Positions 24,815 to 33,820 of a DNA stretch of 64,000 nt are shown piece after piece. Each line of letters opens with the position of its first letter. Positions within the stretch are counted from its first letter, which is position 1. Location of the stretch: the NCBI RefSeq assembly GCF_900115925.1, contig NZ_FOYF01000004.1:86507-150506 (forward strand), given 5' to 3'. A model generated the notes under the pieces. It was not told where the DNA came from. It did not search any database and was given only the letters and a program-made list of their open reading frames with translations. The translations under genes were made by a program, and so were the position numbers. This stretch comes from Bacillus sp. cl95. Lineage in GTDB: Bacteria > Bacillota > Bacilli > Bacillales > Cytobacillaceae.

Positions 24815-27337
24815 TCACTCCTTGCTCGCAAAAGCGTAAAGTCGATGTGTGTATTTATCCGTTTTATTCCTCGCACATAATTCTAAGAAAGTATTCTTTA
24901 ATTTATTTTTCATATTTGGGTCCGGCAGGCGGTGTATATATGGAAGCATGCCAGCATTTGCAAAGTTATCTTCCAGGTTGGCGAATTCCTCACCATCGGT
25001 TTCAACACTCTCCACATGAATGTTCTTAAATCCACATGAATGGAGAAGCTGCTCATAATCATTTTTAGCAGGATAATAGATAGGATACGTCCAATTTGCA
25101 TAATACATTTGATAGTCCAATTGAACAATGGCTTCTTTTACTCTATCATGAAGACCCATATAACAATTCTTTCCGCCTTGTTGAATGGCAATTTCCCCGC
25201 CGGATCTTAACGCATGGAAGATTTTTTGATACATGGTTTGACTTTCAACAATCCAGTGCAGGGAAGCATTACTAAATATTAAATCATACTGATCACGAAC
25301 ATCTAGATCCAAGGCACTAAGGGTGAAAAATTGAAGTTTTTCTGCATTTATTTGGAGATCATCCCTAGTTTGAATGGCTCTTTCCACCATGCTTTCTGAT
25401 AAATCGAAAGCATCTACTCGAATTGATGGGTTTTTCTTCCATAATTCAATGGTCGTCCGTCCATTTCCACATCCAATATCTAAGACTTTCATGTTGTCCT
25501 TAAGGCTAATTTTCTCAATCAATGAATTTCCTTGCTTAAATTGGGTTTGAGAGGATTTGTCGTAATCTTCCCCTTCGAATTTTTCTTGGTTTGCATCCAT
25601 GTTCCTTGGAATTAAGATTGGGTTTATTGCCACTCGTTGCTTTTCCCTAAGAATATAATACTGGGAATAAATATCAATGTTCTTATAGGCGCTCGATAAA
25701 CTAAAGCGGATTTCAGCCTTTTTCCAATCCATCGCAACAAACAGTCTACGGTCAAATTCATCAAAGATGACTTCTTTAATCTTAATGATTTCCGGAAAGA
25801 TATTCTTGCTAATGATTTCGTCCATTAACGAAATTACCGCCGAATAAAGCTTATCGATTCGATTAATATATGAATCATATGGTATCTCAAAGTTATGGAC
25901 TCGCTGATTATGGGAGAAGAATGATCTTAAACCAGAGATTCCCTCTATCATCTTTATAATTGACGGTGTGATAATCGTGTCCATATTAAGCTGGTAAAAC
26001 TTCAATTGATATAAATCATCCTTTTTAATTTTATTTAAAAATTGAAAAATGCTAATATATTGACCAAAAGTAATTCTTCTATACTGAATAGGGTTTTTTG
26101 GATTATGGTCATTGTATTCCTTGAACATTTTTGAAACCGATTCGAAAATATAAGCGCCATAAAAATTAATCATTTCATAAAAGATGTGCTCAAGCTCTTG
26201 AAAAGTAGATATTCCAAGCCCGATGATATATTCCTTGTTAAGCTTTTCTTTTTTAATCAGAGTTTGATTGGTCAAGAAACGATTTCGGAAATACTCAATT
26301 CCTTTTGGTTCATCGAGGATGTTCATTCCAATATTTTTGAGGATAAGTTTTGCTTTTTCCTCAATTGTATAGGTGAAGCTTGCTTCGCCAATGTTTCTTT
26401 CTGCAAGCTCAAGGATAATATCTCTAGGTCCCAGAAGCTTGATTAACAATTCAATTGGATCGAAGGTTAGGCAAATATTCAAAATTTTATCTTTATAGGA
26501 CATATCCATCCGGAAGGTGTCTACGACAAACCCTGATTGAAACTGATTTTTCATCACTTCAACCATGATTTTCTCATCAGGATAATACTTAAGAATCAAG
26601 TCGCAAAGCTTTTCGATCTTATCCTTTGATCTTATTGAGAAAAAGTAATCGTCATCTTTCATACCTTTCGTGTCAATGATAAGTTCCTTTTCTATTTTTG
26701 AAAGGATGTTCGATTTGTTCAAGAAAGATATGTAATCGTTCGGTTTGATTTTCCTTCTAGTTTTAATAAAATCTGCTATGTGTTGTGAAATTTGATTGAC
26801 CAAATTGAAATTTTTGCAATAGGTGGACAGAAGATAGGTATTTTTTATGACAAAATCAGGAACCATGCTCATTTCAACGGCATTCTGATTCATTACCAAT
26901 TCAAATAATTCCCGAAATTGCTGATAGGTAAATCGTCGGTTACCCATTTCAAAATGATAAAAATTTACACCAGGAATTGATTCTAAAAAAAACTTGTTCT
27001 TACTTGTAAAAACGATTTTTGGAAAAGATTGGTGAAGGTAAATCTTCATGATAAAATCCTTAAAATGATCACGTGAATAAAAATGATCTACATCATCCAT
27101 CACGTAAATTTGTTGTTGATCAAACTCGATATATTCTAGGTCAGTAATATCTGAAATAACCTTCGTCACATTCTCGTACTGACCCCCTAGGTAGTTCAGA
27201 ACAAAAGTTTTTCCGGCTCCTTCTTCCCCGTATAAATTAACCAGGAATGTCTTTTCCTCTTTAAATAATCTATCAATCTTGGATAAAGACGCCTCTTCCC
27301 CAAGAACACTTTTGGTTTCTCTCAACTGCTGTTCCAC
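24815..27337 (-). CDS. P-loop NTPase + HEPN-like + SAM methyltransferase fusion
   Basis: 840 residues from a GTG with AAGGGG nine bases upstream. Domain order: P-loop NTPase (1-~230) with Walker A GEEGAGKT at 37-44, Walker B IYVMDD at 77-82 and a sensor-like IVFTSKN at 109-115, resembling STAND-type ATPases; a long helical middle, in which residues ~380-510 hold RSFFSH at 471-476, i.e. the R-x4-H motif of HEPN ribonucleases; and a class I methyltransferase (~600-840) with motif I VLDIGCGNGRTT at 618-629 and a post-motif LIFSNASLHWI. I know no characterised protein with this order. It is coupled to an upstream membrane-anchored protein and a downstream GNAT. STAND plus HEPN is common in phage-defence and toxin systems, so a conflict role is the leading inference; HEPN assignment is from one motif and helical context only. 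Confidence 0.75.
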   Translation of the reverse strand: MEQQLRETKSVLGEEASLSKIDRLFKEEKTFLVNLYGEEGAGKTFVLNYLGGQYENVTKVISDITDLEYIEFDQQQIYVMDDVDHFYSRDHFKDFIMKIYLHQSFPKIVFTSKNKFFLESIPGVNFYHFEMGNRRFTYQQFRELFELVMNQNAVEMSMVPDFVIKNTYLLSTYCKNFNLVNQISQHIADFIKTRRKIKPNDYISFLNKSNILSKIEKELIIDTKGMKDDDYFFSIRSKDKIEKLCDLILKYYPDEKIMVEVMKNQFQSGFVVDTFRMDMSYKDKILNICLTFDPIELLIKLLGPRDIILELAERNIGEASFTYTIEEKAKLILKNIGMNILDEPKGIEYFRNRFLTNQTLIKKEKLNKEYIIGLGISTFQELEHIFYEMINFYGAYIFESVSKMFKEYNDHNPKNPIQYRRITFGQYISIFQFLNKIKKDDLYQLKFYQLNMDTIITPSIIKMIEGISGLRSFFSHNQRVHNFEIPYDSYINRIDKLYSAVISLMDEIISKNIFPEIIKIKEVIFDEFDRRLFVAMDWKKAEIRFSLSSAYKNIDIYSQYYILREKQRVAINPILIPRNMDANQEKFEGEDYDKSSQTQFKQGNSLIEKISLKDNMKVLDIGCGNGRTTIELWKKNPSIRVDAFDLSESMVERAIQTRDDLQINAEKLQFFTLSALDLDVRDQYDLIFSNASLHWIVESQTMYQKIFHALRSGGEIAIQQGGKNCYMGLHDRVKEAIVQLDYQMYYANWTYPIYYPAKNDYEQLLHSCGFKNIHVESVETDGEEFANLEDNFANAGMLPYIHRLPDPNMKNKLKNTFLELCARNKTDKYTHRLYAFASKE

Positions 27338-27366
27338 AAATAACTACCCCTTTGTTCATATTATGG

Positions 27367-29355
27367 TTATTCTCGATCGACTAATTTGCTTAAAATCCAG
27401 ATGGATATTGGCGTAAAGATAGCAAAAGATAGTAATGCTTGCCAATTAAACTTTGAATGAATAAACAAATCCTGTAGCGGCCCTTGAAACAAAGAAGAGA
27501 ATAATGCAATGGGAAAACCGTATATCGAAATTCCACGCAGAACTCGATTGGATCTCGTTTCTACAATACTATTAATCGTATTCTCTACTTCATTCACCGT
27601 TTCATAAAGTTCGTTCAATTGTGTATTTAATCCCCAACGTTTTTCTACGGTTTCTCTAAAAAATTGAATGTAATACTCCTTTGAAGCTGGCATGGTAGCA
27701 AAAAGGTTCTGCCTTAACTCGATTTTGATTTTGGCCAGCCTTTCACTAAGGCTTACTAATTTTTTACGCAACATCCTTCTATCCTTAAATAAATCCAATA
27801 TTTCCTGCATCTCAGTCTGGATATACGATTGATATTCATCAATGGCTTCATATCGTTTAAGTAGATGATCAAATTCATTTTTGTAGAGCTGAATCTCCGA
27901 ATGTTGTTTTGACCAATCATCAAAGAATACAATTCCATTCAAATGAACAAGAGCGAAGCCTCCAGGTAATTCAACATAATCAAACGTTTTTTCATTCGGA
28001 AGGTCTAAAATGCCTGGTGCTTTTCCATTACCTTGTAAACAGGCAACCAAATACCTCTTCATTGTGGGTGTGATCGTTAGGGAAAGCTCTTGATTAGAAT
28101 CGGACCATTTGATCCCCATGAATCTTTTGGCGCTCTGCGAGTTTACTGGTGTACAATCGATCAAATTGGACGGTGCACTCCAGCTTCCATCACTTAAATA
28201 ATCGTGTACTTTTAGATTTTTTAATGGATGATAATTTTCCCAAAGTTTATCAAGGACATCCTTCCAGCTCAGTTTTGAACCAAATTGTTCCGAACTCGCC
28301 CCATAAATTTTCCTTGGTGCTGCAAGTAGCGTATAAGAGCCATTTCCATTGAACCATGGCTGATTTACGGTATAACCTTCTCTAGGACGATCATTCGGTC
28401 TGGCACTTTGCCATTTTTCATCCTCTAGACTTTCTAACGAATCCCAAAGCTTCGTTAAGTGGGTGCTTGCGGCTGGATCGACCGAAATGACCACATCATC
28501 CCCTGTTCCTTTCAAGCTAGGGCGATGAAGTGCCAATAATCCAAAACCGTTTCCCATGGAAGGAGTGTCCCTGTCGTTTCTGGCAAAATTTTTCAACGTA
28601 CCTAGAACATTTAATTCGGTCGTAATCAAAGCATCAACTAATACCTTCTTTGTCGAGTCTTTTATCGGCAACAGGAGCTGTACCTTTTCAGAATTCATCA
28701 CGAGCTGCTGATATTCAAGTTTTTCAACTTGAAGAGCCGAAGTAGCTTTTAGAAACCCTTCAGAATGAGGAAGGTAAGTAAGATTTGCAGGGTCCTGTCC
28801 AGATAGTAAGGCTTCTAGAGTGAACTTTAAACACATGTTGAACCCATGCTGAATTTTATGCTGATCATATTGTTCATTTTTGTATTCAAAATACTCATGA
28901 GAAAGTGCATTCAGTAAGCATCCCCATGATTTAACCGGTTCTCCGGTTGTTTTTACATCTCCAAGCTCCCACTTATTCACATATTCCAGCCAGCGCAACG
29001 GCAGTGTTTCCTTTCTCACGCCCCGAATGAAGGCAAATAAAAGAACAAAAGAAAAACACGTATCTGGCGATAAATCTTCAATGAAAAAATGGAGCGTCTG
29101 TAGGTCTGTATCGTTTATTTGCTGACTAATCGCTGCCACGATTTCGTCGCTGTCCTGATAAAGGATTTGCGAAACAGAATTACCTTTAGAACGGTTCCAT
29201 TTATTACTTATTACCATACCGCCAGATTCCTGATTTCCGATTCCGATTAGAATTTCCTTTATGTTTGCTGTATCTTTTTTAGGATCATAAAAAACGCGAA
29301 AGTGATTATGAGCAATATCATTTTTTAATGATAATAGAAACTGATTAAACTCCAT
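27367..29355 (-). CDS. Unrecognised protein with coiled coil and C-terminal membrane hairpin
   Basis: 662 residues with AAGGAG before the ATG. The first ~130 residues are globular and contain EDLSPDTCFSFVLLFAFIRG (~92-111), a pattern suggestive of an alpha/beta fold. The middle is mixed, with HEYFEYKNEQYDQHK. Residues ~500-610 are strongly coiled coil and basic, and two hydrophobic segments (about 612-632 and 642-659) form a membrane hairpin at the end, leaving a short DRE tail. I do not recognise the family. It is the first gene of the operon with the NTPase-HEPN-methyltransferase protein 29 bp downstream, so it likely acts as its partner, for example as a membrane anchor or sensor. Function is not inferred further. 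Confidence 0.75.
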   Translation of the reverse strand: MEFNQFLLSLKNDIAHNHFRVFYDPKKDTANIKEILIGIGNQESGGMVISNKWNRSKGNSVSQILYQDSDEIVAAISQQINDTDLQTLHFFIEDLSPDTCFSFVLLFAFIRGVRKETLPLRWLEYVNKWELGDVKTTGEPVKSWGCLLNALSHEYFEYKNEQYDQHKIQHGFNMCLKFTLEALLSGQDPANLTYLPHSEGFLKATSALQVEKLEYQQLVMNSEKVQLLLPIKDSTKKVLVDALITTELNVLGTLKNFARNDRDTPSMGNGFGLLALHRPSLKGTGDDVVISVDPAASTHLTKLWDSLESLEDEKWQSARPNDRPREGYTVNQPWFNGNGSYTLLAAPRKIYGASSEQFGSKLSWKDVLDKLWENYHPLKNLKVHDYLSDGSWSAPSNLIDCTPVNSQSAKRFMGIKWSDSNQELSLTITPTMKRYLVACLQGNGKAPGILDLPNEKTFDYVELPGGFALVHLNGIVFFDDWSKQHSEIQLYKNEFDHLLKRYEAIDEYQSYIQTEMQEILDLFKDRRMLRKKLVSLSERLAKIKIELRQNLFATMPASKEYYIQFFRETVEKRWGLNTQLNELYETVNEVENTINSIVETRSNRVLRGISIYGFPIALFSSLFQGPLQDLFIHSKFNWQALLSFAIFTPISIWILSKLVDRE

Positions 29356-29476
29356 CTCTTCTCCTTTTTACTGGTAAGATTTACTTTAAATATACCTTAT
29401 TTTTCCGTTAAAGAGATTGTTTATCTGAAAATTACCATAATGAAAAAAATAAAAATAAAAGCATAAATACAAAAAA

Positions 29477-29534
29477 GGGCCTCCCCCCCGATACGCTAAT
29501 ACTTTAGTGTACTGGGGGTCAGGCACGCTAATAA
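29477..29534. repeat. GTGCCTG-family repeat, copy E
   Basis: GGGCCTCCCCCC pairs imperfectly with GGGGGTCAGGC, around CGATACGCTAATACTTTAGTGTAC. It lies 110 bp past the sigma-fusion stop (minus strand) and about 120 bp before the operon at 27.4-29.4 kb; A-rich flank on the left gives a T run on the minus strand. Confidence 0.8.
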
Positions 29535-29644
29535 GATTTTTACTGACTTAACAAAAGTAAAGCGAACAGTAGCTATCTCAGTTCGCTCATCACTTTAACC
29601 GAAATATTTATTATGCTTGCTGAAGTACCGCTCTCCTTTACCTT

Positions 29645-31711
29645 TCAATCCACCAAAATCTTAACAACATCATCCAAATATACCGTTGAATTATATCCAT
29701 AAATCTCCAGCCTCTTAGGAATCACTTTTTTTCCGGAGTCATTGTGTAACGCCATACTATGAACAGTAAAGAAATAACGAGGCTGCTCGATTTCTTCATA
29801 TGCGACAGGGTTTTTATTCATGTCGTATTCAACCCCGTTTTTATCAACGATCACTCCTTCAGAATTTATCTCCATTGAATTCAGTTCATTTTCATCCTCA
29901 CCCACAATATTGAAGTGAAGCGACTCATATGCGCGATTCTTTATTTCATGATTGCTTAAGACCACTTTGGTAGGTTGTCCGACTTCAACCTTATCGATGG
30001 AGATTGTACTGCCTGCATATTCAAAGGTCTGAGGATATTCTCTAGAAGCATCTAGTTCGATGGTTTTTTGGTCTTCAATCATTAGTTGTACTGATTTGAA
30101 TTGCACATTGACCTCTTTTGGTTTTTCTCCATAAAGAGGCTCATAATGTGTTTGAAAAGTAGTCCAATTTATGTCTTGTTGTGAATTTACAAAAGAGCTA
30201 CCATACATATCAGCTTTCACTTTTTTATTGTTGACTTCTAGATCGTCAAAATTAAGAACTTCGGTACGTTTCTTTTGTTGAGCATTATGTATAGCATATT
30301 GCAGAACCGTCGCTGTTGGAGCAATCGTTAGTTTATCAAATCGAACCGGAATCCCCTCTACTTCTGTTTCTTCATCCAATGCATATTCGATGGAAGGCTG
30401 TTTTGTTACAGGTATCTCGAAGTCCCACTCCCCTGTTGCAAATTCCATCTCGAAACCATTAAATTTATTCCGGTCAGAGGAATCACGAATCAATTTATAA
30501 AGCTTTGTGATTTTAAGTTTAATGGTTCCGTTATCCTTATCAAGAGGCCGTAGACTAATCCTTCCATGATACACGTTCTTTTCCTTGTTATTTATATCCG
30601 ATTCAAGATCTGGAGGGTAGAATCTTGGATAGACATCCTGTTTCATGATTTCATATTCGTTCTCCACAGAAACCCCATCATCATAATTCATCACATATTG
30701 ATTGTCTTCTTCTGTATCTTCTATTTCATAAAAAACAATAGTCTGAACATCATCAGCAATCGCGCTCTTAATCTTAATTTTGACCCCGTCGCTTTCAGCT
30801 TCCAAGTTCAGCACTTCACCCAAGTCATGTTTTAGAAAGGCACGCAATTGTTGATCTTCTTCGGTCCAGGTATAGTAGAGGTTGGAAAACGACCTAGTAA
30901 AAACTTCTAAACCCATTAATAATAAGAACACACTAGCAAAAACAAGTCCCAGTCTTAAACGTTTCTTGTTCTTCAGTTGTCGGTGCTTTTCCTTATCAGC
31001 CAGCCTTTCTTTGACGTTCTCCATGAAATCTGATGGCACATGGAAATCTTCCATTTTTTCAGTAAGATTTGATAGGGCTAACCTAGCATCCTGAAAGGAA
31101 GCCAAATCCTGCTGACAGTCTTGGCAATGATAAATATGTTTCTCAAAATCAATCTTTTTCGGCCGTTCCAGGGTTCTTTCTAAGAAATCTATGTAATTCT
31201 CATGATACTCAATACAGCCATTGAAGCTTGACCCAAATCCCATTCCATTTCTAAGTGACTGGATTCCGGATAACAATTGCTCTTTCATCTTTTCCACTGA
31301 AACCTGGAGAAGATGAGACGCATCCTCCTGAGATAGTCCTTTTATATATGTAAGGACCACCGCTTCTTTCTCATTTTCTTTTAACCGATCAAGTGCTTTA
31401 AATAATTCCTTATGTTGTTCAATTTCCTCTGAAACTTGTAAACTTTTATCGTTCGAAAGCTCCCGGCAGATTTGTATAAAAATAGAAGTGACCTTCGTTT
31501 CAAATGATGTATCTCTTTCAAATAGCAGCTCCTTATGAACTTTTATAATGGATCTGTAAAAAAGCTCTTCCATTTGCCTCTGACTCCTAAGATAAGACCA
31601 ACCGAGAATATAAAACGATTGTTTATGCTGATCGAACCAATCGGCGATGGATTCCAAGCCTTTGACTTTTATGGTAGTGATTGAATTGGCTTCTATTTTT
31701 GCTGGGATCAT
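29645..31711 (-). CDS. ECF sigma factor fused to a zinc-type anti-sigma and DUF4179-like ectodomain
   Basis: 688 residues from the ATG at 31711, with GGGGGG nine bases upstream; an earlier ATG (31735) lies inside that site. Residues ~1-160 look like an ECF sigma factor: a sigma-2-like helical region, then sigma-4 with EKEAVVLTYIKGLSQEDASHLLQVS. A zinc-binding anti-sigma motif follows (HIYHCQDCQQDL, H-x3-C-x2-C, with a Cys ~35 residues before), one membrane helix (~250-270, LGLVFASVFLLLMGLEV) and a ~410-residue extracellular beta-rich region resembling DUF4179-type anti-sigma ectodomains. Sigma and anti-sigma are normally separate, co-transcribed genes; here they are one polypeptide, so activation would need proteolysis or a conformational change. 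Its promoter targets are unknown. Confidence 0.82.
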   Translation of the reverse strand: MIPAKIEANSITTIKVKGLESIADWFDQHKQSFYILGWSYLRSQRQMEELFYRSIIKVHKELLFERDTSFETKVTSIFIQICRELSNDKSLQVSEEIEQHKELFKALDRLKENEKEAVVLTYIKGLSQEDASHLLQVSVEKMKEQLLSGIQSLRNGMGFGSSFNGCIEYHENYIDFLERTLERPKKIDFEKHIYHCQDCQQDLASFQDARLALSNLTEKMEDFHVPSDFMENVKERLADKEKHRQLKNKKRLRLGLVFASVFLLLMGLEVFTRSFSNLYYTWTEEDQQLRAFLKHDLGEVLNLEAESDGVKIKIKSAIADDVQTIVFYEIEDTEEDNQYVMNYDDGVSVENEYEIMKQDVYPRFYPPDLESDINNKEKNVYHGRISLRPLDKDNGTIKLKITKLYKLIRDSSDRNKFNGFEMEFATGEWDFEIPVTKQPSIEYALDEETEVEGIPVRFDKLTIAPTATVLQYAIHNAQQKKRTEVLNFDDLEVNNKKVKADMYGSSFVNSQQDINWTTFQTHYEPLYGEKPKEVNVQFKSVQLMIEDQKTIELDASREYPQTFEYAGSTISIDKVEVGQPTKVVLSNHEIKNRAYESLHFNIVGEDENELNSMEINSEGVIVDKNGVEYDMNKNPVAYEEIEQPRYFFTVHSMALHNDSGKKVIPKRLEIYGYNSTVYLDDVVKILVD

Positions 31712-31839
31712 AAATGTGTTCCCCCCCTTTAACATTCTCTTTTTACCTAATGATATAAGTAGAGGAAGTTATTGGCAATACACTTAGAATAGGACTTTTC
31801 AGCTTTTTATGAACTTAGATGAAGTAACTATTAAAAAAA

Positions 31840-31895
31840 GGTGCCTGGCCCCCGGTACTCTAATGCTTGAGTGTACTGAGGGTCAGGTACCTTAA
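31840..31895. repeat. GTGCCTG-family repeat, copy F
   Basis: GGTGCCTGGCCCCCGGTAC and GTACTGAGGGTCAGGTACC form an imperfect hairpin, closest to copy E (shared CTAAT...GTGTACTG core). It lies between the sigma fusion's start and the dus-side terminator. Confidence 0.8.
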
Positions 31896-31918
31896 TCAAG
31901 TCTCCTCTACAACATAAC

Positions 31919-31950
31919 AGAAGCAGGTCCTCTATTGAGGACCTGCTTCT
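31919..31950. terminator. Strong hairpin downstream of dus
   Basis: Perfect 14-bp stem AGAAGCAGGTCCTC / GAGGACCTGCTTCT with a TATT loop; T content after the stem is modest on both strands. It is 290 bp after the dus stop. Confidence 0.6.
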
Positions 31951-31998
31951 GTTTAGAATATCTTGTAGTCCTAATCCAACTGGATGGAGTATTTTGAA

Positions 31999-32040
31999 CT
32001 ACTTCAACACTAATTGTGTTACACACTCCACATGTCCAAA
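31999..32040 (-). pseudogene. Possible 3' fragment of a TrmA/RlmD-family gene
   Basis: Minus-strand codons read FGHVECVTQLVLK-stop. HVECV and the following hydrophobic tail match the C-terminus of the RlmD-type gene here ([12 protein letters not shown], 37093). Only ~13 codons remain, so the match is suggestive. The sequence also forms a CCACATG/CATGTGG hairpin. Confidence 0.4.
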
Positions 32041-32241
32041 GTGCATGTGGCAACACCCAGGAGGTGCTGGTATTACATTTTCAAGACCTTTTTTTCAGAA
32101 AACAGACTTTATCAAAACAAAAGTTGCCGGCTACAAAGGAACTTGAAACTGAATAAAATAAGTACACATGAGTTGATTTGATTCATTTTCCTTCTAACTT
32201 TTTGAGAGTTACATCGTTTCACTGTCCCCGTCCCAACAAAA

Positions 32242-33198
32242 TTACTTTTCAAAGTTATCAAGCAATGCACGCACTTCATCTGTTGACTTTGTATTCATTA
32301 ACTGATTTCTTAATTCACTCGCCCCTCGAAATCCTTTGACATAGATCTTAAAAAAGCGATGAAGAGCCGTGAACTTTCGCAGCTCTAAATGCGAATATTT
32401 ATCATGGAGATCCATATGCAAGCTTAAGAGATTGAGCAATTCCTCACTGCTATGTTCTTTGTGCTCTTTTTCAAAGGCAAATGGATTATGGAAAATACCA
32501 CGCCCAATCATCACCCCATCAACACCATATTGGTCAGCAAGCTTTAAGCCAGTCTGACGGTCAGGAATATCTCCATTAATCGTCAAAAGGGTATCCGGTG
32601 CAACCTCATCGCGAAGTTTTTTGATTTCCGGGATCAGCTCCCAATGTGCAGGCACTTTGCTCATTTCATCCCTTGTACGCAGATGAATGGAAAGATTCGC
32701 AATGTCTTGTTCCAAAATGTGTTTCAGCCAGACCTTCCATTCGTCTACTTCGGAAAAACCAAGCCTTGTCTTTACACTAACAGGCAACCCACCTGCTTTT
32801 GCTGCCTGTATTAAATCGGCTGCAACATCCGGGCGACGAATCAGGCCACTTCCCTTCCCGTGTTGTGCCACATTTGGTACCGGACAGCCCATATTGATAT
32901 CCACACCCTTAAAGCCCCGTTCCGCCATCCCAATACTCATTTGCCGGAAGTATTCAGGCTTATCTCCCCAAATATGGGCTACAATTGGCTGTTCATCCTC
33001 TGTAAAAGTCAAACGGCCACGCACACTATTGATCCCCTCTGGGTGACAATAACTATCCGAGTTTGTAAACTCGGTAAAAAACACATCAGGTCTGGCAGCC
33101 TCACTCACCACATGACGAAAAACAACATCCGTTACTTCTTCCATTGGTGCCAGTATAAAAAAAGGTCGTGGTAAATCACGCCAAAAATTTTCTTTCAT
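32242..33198 (-). CDS. tRNA-dihydrouridine synthase (Dus family, YfjN position)
   Basis: 318 residues forming a TIM barrel with the FMN-binding LAPMEEVTD opening (~18-26). The active-site stretch is [19 protein letters not shown] (~100-118) containing the catalytic Cys; KTRLGF and NGDIPD are the other conserved strands, and GRGIFHNPF closes the barrel. Dus enzymes reduce uridines in tRNA with NADPH. In B. subtilis the equivalent gene (yfjN) neighbours a TrmA-family gene (yfjO); here the two are 4 kb apart because of an inserted module. A recognised start with GGA before ATG is likely but not exceptional. Confidence 0.92.
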   Translation of the reverse strand: MKENFWRDLPRPFFILAPMEEVTDVVFRHVVSEAARPDVFFTEFTNSDSYCHPEGINSVRGRLTFTEDEQPIVAHIWGDKPEYFRQMSIGMAERGFKGVDINMGCPVPNVAQHGKGSGLIRRPDVAADLIQAAKAGGLPVSVKTRLGFSEVDEWKVWLKHILEQDIANLSIHLRTRDEMSKVPAHWELIPEIKKLRDEVAPDTLLTINGDIPDRQTGLKLADQYGVDGVMIGRGIFHNPFAFEKEHKEHSSEELLNLLSLHMDLHDKYSHLELRKFTALHRFFKIYVKGFRGASELRNQLMNTKSTDEVRALLDNFEK

Positions 33199-33552
33199 AA
33201 TTCATTCCAATCCTCTCATTATGGGATAACATGACAACCCCTTATCCCAAAATTAAAAAGCAGAATCTCCCTGCTTCTTTTACACTTATACCATGCTTAA
33301 GTACTTTTAATCAAACTGGTCGGAAATGTTTATTTTAACTTCAGAATCTCCGTATAACCAAAATACCTCTTGCTATAATCCTCCCCTTCAAACAGGATTC
33401 ATCAATCCGAGTAAAAATTAAGTCTTACTAAAAAAGACTGAAGAGAAAATTGAAAGAACACTGGATTGCCAAATGTTTAATAGGAAAAAGACCCCGAAAT
33501 CGCAAAAGTTTTTTACGAAATCAGGGTCGTACTAGCAAAAGTTTGTTGGGGG
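33199..33552. other. Non-coding region upstream of dus
   Basis: No gene is supported. Two weak hairpins (AAGCAG/CTGCTT at 33258-33276 and GACCC/GGGTC at 33490-33528, the latter around an A- and T-rich loop) may be terminators of transcripts from the right. Confidence 0.4.
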
Positions 33553-33597
33553 TTACACGGTTAACACGAGTTGTGCCACACACTCGACGTGTGTCAT
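33553..33597 (-). pseudogene. 3' fragment of a TrmA/RlmD-family gene
   Basis: Minus-strand codons read MTHVECVAQLVLTV-stop, close to the [12 protein letters not shown] end of the RlmD-type gene and sharing GAGTGTGTGGCA at DNA level. The frame stays open upstream (no stop for ~25 codons) but the rest of the domain is not recognisable. It lies at the dus side of the inserted SDR/AKR/AraC module. Confidence 0.5.
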
Positions 33598-33820
33598 TAT
33601 TTTTTCATTATACAATTTAGCAATTTTACAAATCAAAACAACAATTTTACGTATACTATCCCCTGGGATACTGCAAAAATAAGAAAAGTGATATTGTTTA
33701 TACCTTTTTGAAAAAAAGTAATCTAAATATTTCCAAATGTCATCATGATATTGATACGATTATCTATAGGAGGTATTAATATATTCTAAGAAGTTTCCCC
33801 TAATGAAGTGTACAGTTCCT
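33598..33820. other. AT-rich spacer with an orphan ribosome-site-like AGGAGG
   Basis: ATAGGAGG (33768-33775) is followed by no start codon at proper spacing, so it may be a decayed gene start. Nothing else found. Confidence 0.35.
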
